Assembly: GCA_017355425.1 (NCBI GenBank)
Contig: CP070233.1
Location: 1,653,501-1,717,500 of the forward strand
From: Dolichospermum sp. DET69
Lineage (GTDB): Bacteria; Cyanobacteriota; Cyanobacteriia; Cyanobacteriales; Nostocaceae
Reading direction: 5' to 3'
DNA length: 64,000 bases
Both the position numbers and the translations under genes were made by a program. Under the pieces are notes generated by a model. That model saw only the letters and a list, made by a program, of their open reading frames with translations. It ran no database searches and was not told where the DNA came from. Of this stretch, positions 58,777-64,000 are shown piece after piece. The first letter of the stretch is position 1. Every line of letters begins with the position of its first letter.

Positions 58777-58787
58777 TGTACATTAAC
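58777..58787. repeat. Left copy of an 11-bp direct repeat flanking the CAST remnant
   Basis: TGTACATTAAC occurs here and again at 59994-60004, exactly where cas12k homology stops. V-K transposon ends typically begin with TGTACA, so one or both may be remains of an element end; the direct orientation could also reflect a deletion between them. Confidence 0.4.
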
Positions 58788-58819
58788 TAATTATAAACTC
58801 AGTAAGTTGTTCTTGGATA

Positions 58820-59060
58820 TCATGGCTTGTCACCAGACACCGCTATTTTCCGATCAAATTCTACCAAAGAAAGTGAATCATCCTGTGATAACAACAACAT
58901 AAACCGCTTCCCTTTACCCGAAATAAACAACTCCGGTTCTTGTTCCTTCAGTGTTTTGTGAGTTTCACAGGCAATATCAAAACTTATCCCCGTAGACAAC
59001 ACAGGAATCACAGCTTTACCTTCATCCGGGGAAGCGATAGCGAAGCACTCCGTAGGAATC
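58820..59060 (-). pseudogene. Partial, rearranged duplicate of the CvkR-like regulator
   Basis: The frame contains STGISFDIACETHKTLKEQ and FMLLLSQDDSLSLVEFDRK, nearly identical to the C-terminal half of the intact regulator next door. The order is permuted: an IASPDEGKAVIPV piece comes first, as expected from tandem duplication followed by deletion. The DNA-binding half is missing and a HIP-like repeat forms the junction (about 59028-59065). It should not make a working regulator. Confidence 0.8.
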
Positions 59061-59061
59061 G

Positions 59062-59496
59062 CTATTTTGGTAACTTGCTTGCTAACCCCTGATAAATAAT
59101 ATCTAACCACACAGGAATCACAGCCTTACCTTCATCTAGGGATGCGATCGCTCTTTTCCTGTCAAATTCTACCAAAGAAAGCGAATCATCCTGTGATAAC
59201 AACAACATAAACCGCCTCCCCTGACCCGAAATAAACAACTCCGCTTCTTGTTCCTTCAGTTGTTTCAGCGTTTCACAGGCAATATCAAAACTTATCCCCG
59301 TAGACAGCCAATATACCAAAGCAGCCAGTTCCACCAGATTAGACCTGGAGTAATAAATACTGCGTCCCGTACCCGTATCACCAATCACAGGCACAACAAT
59401 CCCTTTCTCTCGCCAATACTGGATCTGGCGGAGAGTACAACCTGTAATTTGAGCCGCTTCCTTACTTGTGAAAAATTTTTCTTGCATAAAAAACAT
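59062..59496 (-). CDS. cvkR: MerR-type regulator of type V-K CAST (CvkR-like)
   Basis: A 144-residue protein (141 from the second Met, MQEKFFTSKEAAQ). The winged helix FTSKEAAQITGCTLRQIQYWREKGIVVPV is MerR-type; the rest (LSTGISFDIACETLKQLKEQEAELFISG) forms the dimer and sensor part. It is divergent from cas12k with a 59-bp gap, the arrangement known for CvkR, the repressor of cas12k in V-K CRISPR-associated transposons. The frame is intact although its target gene is destroyed. It may still repress a promoter of the remnant or act on another CAST elsewhere in the genome. Confidence 0.85.
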   Translation of the reverse strand: MFFMQEKFFTSKEAAQITGCTLRQIQYWREKGIVVPVIGDTGTGRSIYYSRSNLVELAALVYWLSTGISFDIACETLKQLKEQEAELFISGQGRRFMLLLSQDDSLSLVEFDRKRAIASLDEGKAVIPVWLDIIYQGLASKLPK

Positions 59497-59517
59497 TTTA
59501 CAGAAAGCTGCTACAAT

Positions 59518-59547
59518 ACAAATATGTTAGTATTAGACAAATATGTT
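59518..59547. promoter_or_regulatory. Candidate CvkR operator between cvkR and cas12k
   Basis: ACAAATATGTT occurs twice (59518-59528 and 59537-59547), 19 bp apart, in the divergent promoter region. Nineteen bases is close to two helical turns, suitable for a dimeric MerR-type protein. The second copy lies just before the cas12k start. Binding is inferred. Confidence 0.5.
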
Positions 59548-59555
59548 TATTAAGT

Positions 59556-59998
59556 ATGAGCCAAATCACTATTCAGTGTCGTTTAGTAGCCAGTGAAACT
59601 ACCCGTCAACAGCTATGGCAGTTGATGGCAGAGAAAAACACGCCACTGATTAACGAACTACTGAGTCAAATTGGTAAACACCCCACAGGTATAGTCAAAG
59701 AACTGTGTGAACCCTTGAAAACTGATCCGCGCTTCATGGGGCAACCTGCAAGGTTTTACACCAGTGCCACAGCATCAGTAAACTATATTTATAAATCCTG
59801 GTTTGCCCTAATGAAGCGGTTTCAGTCCCAAAAGGACAATCTCATATTCTTGTTGGTGTCAGTTTGGGTTTAGAACACCCTGCCACAATTGTAGTTGTAG
59901 ATGGTACAACGGGCAGAGTTTTGACATATCGCAATATCAAACAACTACTTGGTGAAAATTACAAACTACTCAACAGACAGCGACAACAAAAACTGTAC
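59556..59998 (+). pseudogene. cas12k: cas12k (type V-K CAST effector) remnant
   Basis: The first 90 residues (MSQITIQCRLVASETTRQQL, NTPLINELL, CEPLKTDPRFMGQPARFY, NYIYKSWFALMKRFQ) are the Cas12k N-terminus. Then about 400 residues are missing and, one frame over, comes the RuvC-I part KGQSHILVGVSLGLEHPAT followed by YRNIKQLLGENYKLLNRQRQQ. The last hundred or so residues are gone; homology ends at TGTACATTAAC next to a tRNA-Pro. A normal Cas12k is about 640 residues. The gene is dead. Its position downstream of the tRNA 3' end is the usual home of V-K elements. Confidence 0.9.
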
Positions 59999-60006
59999 AT
60001 TAACAA

Positions 60007-60080
60007 TCGGGATGACTGGATTCGAACCAGCGGCCCCTGCGTCCCGAACGCAGTGCGCTACCAAGCTGCGCTACATCCCG
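60007..60080 (-). tRNA. tRNA-Pro(CGG)
   Basis: On the minus strand the acceptor stem CGGGATG pairs with CATCCCG; the D arm is GCGC-AGCTTGGTA-GCGC; the anticodon arm CTGCG-TTCGGGA-CGCAG gives anticodon CGG; the T arm holds TTCGAAT. Discriminator A; CCA is not encoded. Its 3' end faces the CAST remnant, so it is the probable attachment landmark of that element. Confidence 0.96.
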
Positions 60081-60205
60081 CCACGAAAATGGCAATATGT
60101 ACCTACAATACCATAATCACTAGAAAATAACAAATTTTTCATCTGCCAGAGAGGTCTTTGCTTGCTACCATTAAACTTGTATAACTAAAATGGTAAAAGT
60201 AGACT

Positions 60206-61075
60206 GTGACTGTAAAACCAGACTGGTTGCGGGTAAAAGCGCCTCAATGGGAGCGTGTTGGTAACGTTAAAGAAATTTTGCGGGATTTAGCCCTGAATAC
60301 CGTTTGCGAAGAGGCTTCCTGTCCCAATATTGGGGAATGCTTCAACGCGGGTACTGCCACATTTTTGATTATGGGGCCAGCTTGCACCAGGGCTTGTCCT
60401 TACTGTGATATTGACTTTGAAAAGAAACCCCAAGCATTAGATCCCACCGAACCCACACGACTAGCAGAAGCAGTGCGACGAATGCAGCTTAATCACGTCG
60501 TGATCACTTCCGTTAACCGAGATGATTTACCTGATGGTGGTGCATCTCAGTTTGTCCATTGTATTAATGCTATTCATGAAGTTTCACCTCAGACTACCAT
60601 TGAAGTATTAATCCCCGACTTATGCGGTAATTGGCAAGCTTTAGAAATAATTCTCCAAGCTAAACCAGAAGTAATTAACCACAACACAGAAACCATTGCC
60701 CGCTTGTATCGCCGTGTACGCCCCCAGGGGAATTATGAGCGAACAATGGAATTATTACAACGCTCGCGCCAAATTTCCCCCAGCACTTACACCAAATCCG
60801 GTATCATGGTAGGCTTAGGTGAAACAGATGCAGAAATTCGCCAAGTCATGGAAGACCTGCGAGGAGTAGATTGTGATATTTTGACAATTGGGCAATACCT
60901 CCAACCCAGTCAAAAACACTTACAAGTATCAGACTTTATCACACCAGCCCAATTTGCAGCTTGGCAAACTTTTGGGGAAGAACTAGGATTTTTACAAGTT
61001 GTTTCTTCACCCTTAACAAGAAGCTCATATCATGCAGAACAAGTCAGAGAATTAATGAAACGTTACCCCAGATAG
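60206..61075 (+). CDS. lipA: Lipoyl synthase
   Basis: A 289-residue radical SAM enzyme that inserts two sulfurs into octanoyl groups on lipoyl-dependent enzymes. The radical SAM cluster is in [10 protein letters not shown] (CxxxCxxC); the auxiliary cluster cysteines are in [12 protein letters not shown]; a conserved RSSYHA serine region lies near the C-terminus. The start is GTG at 60206; the preceding ATG is in another frame. It is followed by a heptamer repeat and gpsA. Confidence 0.96.
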   Translation: MTVKPDWLRVKAPQWERVGNVKEILRDLALNTVCEEASCPNIGECFNAGTATFLIMGPACTRACPYCDIDFEKKPQALDPTEPTRLAEAVRRMQLNHVVITSVNRDDLPDGGASQFVHCINAIHEVSPQTTIEVLIPDLCGNWQALEIILQAKPEVINHNTETIARLYRRVRPQGNYERTMELLQRSRQISPSTYTKSGIMVGLGETDAEIRQVMEDLRGVDCDILTIGQYLQPSQKHLQVSDFITPAQFAAWQTFGEELGFLQVVSSPLTRSSYHAEQVRELMKRYPR

Positions 61076-61077
61076 TT

Positions 61078-61130
61078 AGTGGTCAGTGGTCAGTTGTCAG
61101 TTGTCAGTTGTCAGTGGTTAGTTGTTCCTC
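61078..61130. repeat. Short heptanucleotide repeat (GTCAGTT/GTCAGTG)
   Basis: GGTCAGTGGTCAGTTGTCAG continues for about seven units between lipA and gpsA. It is the same repeat class, in the opposite sense, as 2131-2324. Confidence 0.8.
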
Positions 61131-61145
61131 CGTTTCCTGTTACCA

Positions 61146-62111
61146 ATGACTAATTCTCAAATTCAAAACTCAAAATCAGTTGTCATTCTTGGTGCAGGTG
61201 CTTGGGGTACAGCCCTGGCCAAATTAGCAGCAATTAATGGTCATCAGGTGCATTTATGGTCACGTCAGGGATCACAATCTTTAGAAAAAGGATTGGAAAA
61301 TGCCCAAATAGTCTTGTCGGCTATTTCTATGAAAGGGGTAAGAGATGTAGCCTCTATGGTAAAATCTTTGCCCCTATCTCCACAAACAATCTTTGTTACC
61401 GCAACTAAGGGACTAGAACCACACACTACATACACACCTTCGCAAATTTGGCAAGCTGCTTTTCCTAATTCTCCCATTGTTGTGTTATCTGGTCCGAATT
61501 TATCCCAGGAAATTGCCCAGGAATTACCAGCAGCAACAGTAGTAGCGAGTAAAAACACCAATGCGGCCCAAACTGTCCAACTGGTATTTTCCTCTAGTCG
61601 CTTTCGTGTCTATACTAACCCTGACCCTGTGGGCGTAGAATTAGGGGGAACACTTAAAAATGTGATAGCGATCGCGGCGGGTGTATGTGATGGACTACAC
61701 TTGGGAACAAATGCTAAAGCCGCCTTAGTCACCCGTGGGTTAACTGAAATGGTGCGAATAGGAAATACTTTAGGCGCGAAAACGGAAACATTTTATGGTT
61801 TATCCGGTCTAGGGGATTTATTGGCAACCTGTAACAGCCCCTTAAGTCGCAATTATCAAGTTGGTTATCAGTTAGCCAATGGAAAAACGCTGCCAGGAGT
61901 TCTAGCAAATCTTCCAGGCACAGCCGAAGGTGTGAACACTTGTCGGGTATTAATGGAAATTGCCCAACAACGGAGTATTGCTATTCCCATTACCGAGCAA
62001 CTATATCAACTACTTGAGGGAGATATTACACCTAGACAAGCGTTAGATAAACTGATGTTACGAGATATTAAATCTGAATTTGATAATTTTCCGACAGAAC
62101 AAATATGGTAA
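61146..62111 (+). CDS. gpsA: Glycerol-3-phosphate dehydrogenase [NAD(P)+]
   Basis: A 321-residue enzyme that reduces dihydroxyacetone phosphate to sn-glycerol-3-phosphate for phospholipid and glycolipid synthesis. The Rossmann motif is ILGAGAWGTALAKL; GPNLSQEIAQELPAATVVAS and the catalytic lysine in VELGGTLKNVIAIAAGVCDGL are characteristic, as is FYGLSGLGDLLATCNSPLSRN. The ATG at 61146 fits the family N-terminus; the longer frame from 61122 runs through the heptamer repeat. Confidence 0.96.
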   Translation: MTNSQIQNSKSVVILGAGAWGTALAKLAAINGHQVHLWSRQGSQSLEKGLENAQIVLSAISMKGVRDVASMVKSLPLSPQTIFVTATKGLEPHTTYTPSQIWQAAFPNSPIVVLSGPNLSQEIAQELPAATVVASKNTNAAQTVQLVFSSSRFRVYTNPDPVGVELGGTLKNVIAIAAGVCDGLHLGTNAKAALVTRGLTEMVRIGNTLGAKTETFYGLSGLGDLLATCNSPLSRNYQVGYQLANGKTLPGVLANLPGTAEGVNTCRVLMEIAQQRSIAIPITEQLYQLLEGDITPRQALDKLMLRDIKSEFDNFPTEQIW

Positions 62112-62760
62112 GTAGGGGAGAAATGCTGACAGGGTAAGGTGTCCAATTAAAAATAAATGACTACCGCAAAATCCCTAGAAAAAATTTGTCAAATTGTCAG
62201 GAAATCACTTTTTGAGTGATGTAAATATGACTATGTAGTTTATAAACATCATCATAACTAGAAGTTTGTTTATAACCAGTTAAAAAAATAACCGTCAATA
62301 TCCCTAACAATGGTATTGTTGACCAGGTAAATCCTAATTGAAAATCTGACTAAAGATTTGCATAGCTATCTGTCTAATCACATAGCTACTAGCAACAAAC
62401 AACTCATTTAAAATGTATTCTTTTAAAACTAGTACACTGTGGCGAAAATAACTATCCAGTTAAAAAAGTCCAAAAGCTGATAAATTAAGTTTTCTTATCT
62501 CAATACCTTCGCCAAATCAAAAAAATCCTTGATTCATAGGTTGGGTTTGCCTTCGCTCAACCCAACCGACAAATAATGGCTAAGGTATTGTTTATCTCTG
62601 ATCTTGTTTAGACTAGGACAAAGTTTTGCAAAGAATTGTACACCAAAACCTAAACAGTGATATTTCATGACGAATTACGGGAACAATAGCAACAGTTAAT
62701 TAGCTGACCGTAATTTTAGCTGACCGTAATCTATTGTTACCTGGAGCAATTTGAGACATC
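62112..62760. promoter_or_regulatory. Long leader/promoter region of the sigma factor gene
   Basis: No gene in 649 bp. GGTTGGGTT (62538-62546) pairs with AACCCAACC (62558-62566), a dispersed hairpin. TAGCTGACCGTAAT is repeated directly at 62701-62714 and 62717-62730, 16 bp apart and about 30-60 bp before the ATG, a possible regulator site. No promoter hexamers were fixed. Confidence 0.45.
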
Positions 62761-64000
62761 ATGCCAGCAACATCTTTTTATAAAAATGCTGCCCACGACG
62801 GGCAAAATCCTCGGACACCTTTGGATATTGAAATCAATAATGATGAACATGATCTATCCGCAGATGATTTGCCGGATTTAGACATGGCTGCTGTTGAATC
62901 TGATTTAGCTTTAGCCGCGCAAACTACCCGACGGAGTACAGACTTAGTGCGTCTCTATCTGCAAGAAATTGGCAGAGTCCGTTTATTAGGACGAGATGAA
63001 GAAGTTGCCGAAGCACAGAAAGTACAGCGCTACTTAAAACTGCGATTATTACTTAGTGCTGCTGCCACTGAGGAAGATGATGTAATTGTCCCCTATTCAC
63101 GGTTAATGGAGGTACAGGAGCGTTTAAAGGCTGAACTAGGACACCGCCCTTCTTTAGAACGGTGGGCGACCACTGCGGGGATAAATTTACCTGATCTTAA
63201 ACCAACTTTAGCCAATGGGAAAAGACGCTGGGCAGAAATTGCTAATTTAACAGTAGAAGAGCTAGAGCAAGTTCAAACTCAAGGACTGCAAGCCAAATCG
63301 CACATGATTAAAGCGAATTTGCGTTTGGTGGTATCTGTCGCTAAGAAATACCAAAATCGTGGCTTGGAATTGCTAGATTTAGTCCAAGAAGGGACTTTAG
63401 GTTTAGAACGAGCAGTTGAGAAGTTTGACCCCACAAAAGGTTATCGTTTTAGTACCTATGCTTACTGGTGGATTCGTCAAGGTATTACGCGGGCGATCGC
63501 TACTTCTAGCCGGACTATTCGTCTTCCTGTCCATATTACCGAAAAGCTCAACAAAATTAAAAAGGCGCAACGGAAAATTGCCCAAGAAAAAGGTCGCACT
63601 CCGACTTTAGAAGACCTAGCCATTGAGTTAGATATGACAGCTATCCAAGTACGGGAAGTGTTGTTAAGAGTTCCTCGGTCTGTGTCCTTGGAAACCAAGG
63701 TTGGAAAAGATAAAGATACTGAATTAGGAGAATTGCTAGAGACTGATACTATTACGCCTGAGGAGATGTTAATGCGGGAATCTTTACATAAAGATTTGCA
63801 TAGTCTCTTAGATGATTTAACCAGCCGGGAACGTGATGTTATTTTAATGCGCTTTGGCTTATCCGATGGTCATGCTTACTCCTTAGCAGAAATTGGCCGC
63901 GCCCTAGACCTATCACGGGAAAGAGTTAGACAAATTGAATCAAAGGCTTTGCAAAAACTCCGCCAACCCAAACGCCGTAACCTTATCCGCGACTATCTAG
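62761..64000 (+). CDS. Group 2 sigma-70 factor (SigC-like), truncated by window end
   Basis: An ATG at 62761 opens a frame of 413 codons without a stop to the window edge. DLVRLYLQEIGRVRLL is region 1.2; LRLVVSVAKKYQNRGLELLDLVQEGTLGLERAVEKFD with FSTYAYWWIRQGITRAIA is region 2; LTSRERDVILMRFGL and LSRERVRQIESKALQKLRQP are region 4. The start MPATSFYKNAAHD and acidic leader recall SigC of Nostoc/Anabaena, but subgroup assignment is tentative. Only a few residues should be missing at the C-terminus. Such factors are usually non-essential regulators of stress, carbon or nitrogen responses. Confidence 0.9.
   Translation, partial: MPATSFYKNAAHDGQNPRTPLDIEINNDEHDLSADDLPDLDMAAVESDLALAAQTTRRSTDLVRLYLQEIGRVRLLGRDEEVAEAQKVQRYLKLRLLLSAAATEEDDVIVPYSRLMEVQERLKAELGHRPSLERWATTAGINLPDLKPTLANGKRRWAEIANLTVEELEQVQTQGLQAKSHMIKANLRLVVSVAKKYQNRGLELLDLVQEGTLGLERAVEKFDPTKGYRFSTYAYWWIRQGITRAIATSSRTIRLPVHITEKLNKIKKAQRKIAQEKGRTPTLEDLAIELDMTAIQVREVLLRVPRSVSLETKVGKDKDTELGELLETDTITPEEMLMRESLHKDLHSLLDDLTSRERDVILMRFGLSDGHAYSLAEIGRALDLSRERVRQIESKALQKLRQPKRRNLIRDYL

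Noticed and set aside
58820-59110. Independent small regulator gene
   Set aside because: It lacks the DNA-binding half and is a permuted copy of the neighbouring CvkR-like gene.
59864-60130. Separate 88-residue protein
   Set aside because: Its first part is the RuvC-I piece of the cas12k remnant and the rest is an antisense reading of tRNA-Pro.
60081-60205. Possible tracrRNA or CRISPR repeat of the CAST beyond the tRNA
   Set aside because: No V-K type repeat or anti-repeat sequence could be found on either strand in this stretch.

Overview
The window comes from a cyanobacterium, most likely a filamentous heterocyst-forming one (Nostocales; Anabaena, Dolichospermum or Aphanizomenon type). 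The support is a complete apcE-apcA-apcB-apcC phycobilisome core operon with a four-repeat ApcE, many HIP1 sites (GCGATCGC), AT-rich DNA, heptanucleotide tandem repeats, many small palindromic elements, and traces of a type V-K CRISPR-associated transposon. The genus is inferred, not proven.

Layout. Positions 1-5.7 kb hold the truncated start of an unknown gene and the phycobilisome core operon (minus strand). Positions 5.7-7 kb are a pile-up of miniature inverted-repeat elements inserted in one another. Positions 7-35.2 kb are one long minus-strand surface-polysaccharide locus. It contains a Wzc-like chain-length tyrosine kinase, an aminotransferase, two NeuD/PglD-type acyltransferases, a PglC-type initiating sugar transferase, a PglF/CapD-type 4,6-dehydratase, three glycosyltransferases, a Wzy-like polymerase, a Wzx flippase, a beta-helix lyase-like protein and a UDP-glucuronate-epimerase-like enzyme. 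Embedded in it are a didomain acyl carrier protein, an SDR reductase, an acyl-activating enzyme and a KAS III condensing enzyme, plus a 1560-residue NRPS module (formyltransferase, remnant condensation domain, adenylation domain carrying a luciferase-like monooxygenase, carrier protein). My reading is a bacillosamine- or viosamine-like aminosugar pathway whose N-acyl group is custom-built by a small fatty-acid/NRPS assembly line and then polymerised by the Wzx/Wzy route.

Positions 35.2-49.9 kb are mostly housekeeping: ilvH, a BON protein, an alpha/beta hydrolase, infC, a nucleotide-transporter-like MFS/HEAT protein, an XRE/ImmA-like regulator with a PIN partner, a YgfZ-like protein, an SDR and a UbiB-family kinase. 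A partial second copy of the ilvH 3' end lies at 31.5 kb. The region is littered with the same miniature elements. Positions 49.97-53.67 kb are a striking array of 55 near-identical 67-bp units lying between the convergent UbiB-family gene and uvrA.

Positions 53.7-64 kb contain uvrA, a YefM/YoeB-like toxin-antitoxin pair, a second alpha/beta hydrolase, and the remains of a type V-K CAST: an apparently intact MerR-type CvkR-like regulator, a broken partial copy of it, and a cas12k pseudogene reduced to its two ends, lying just downstream of a tRNA-Pro(CGG). After these come lipA, gpsA and the beginning of a group 2 sigma factor cut by the window edge.
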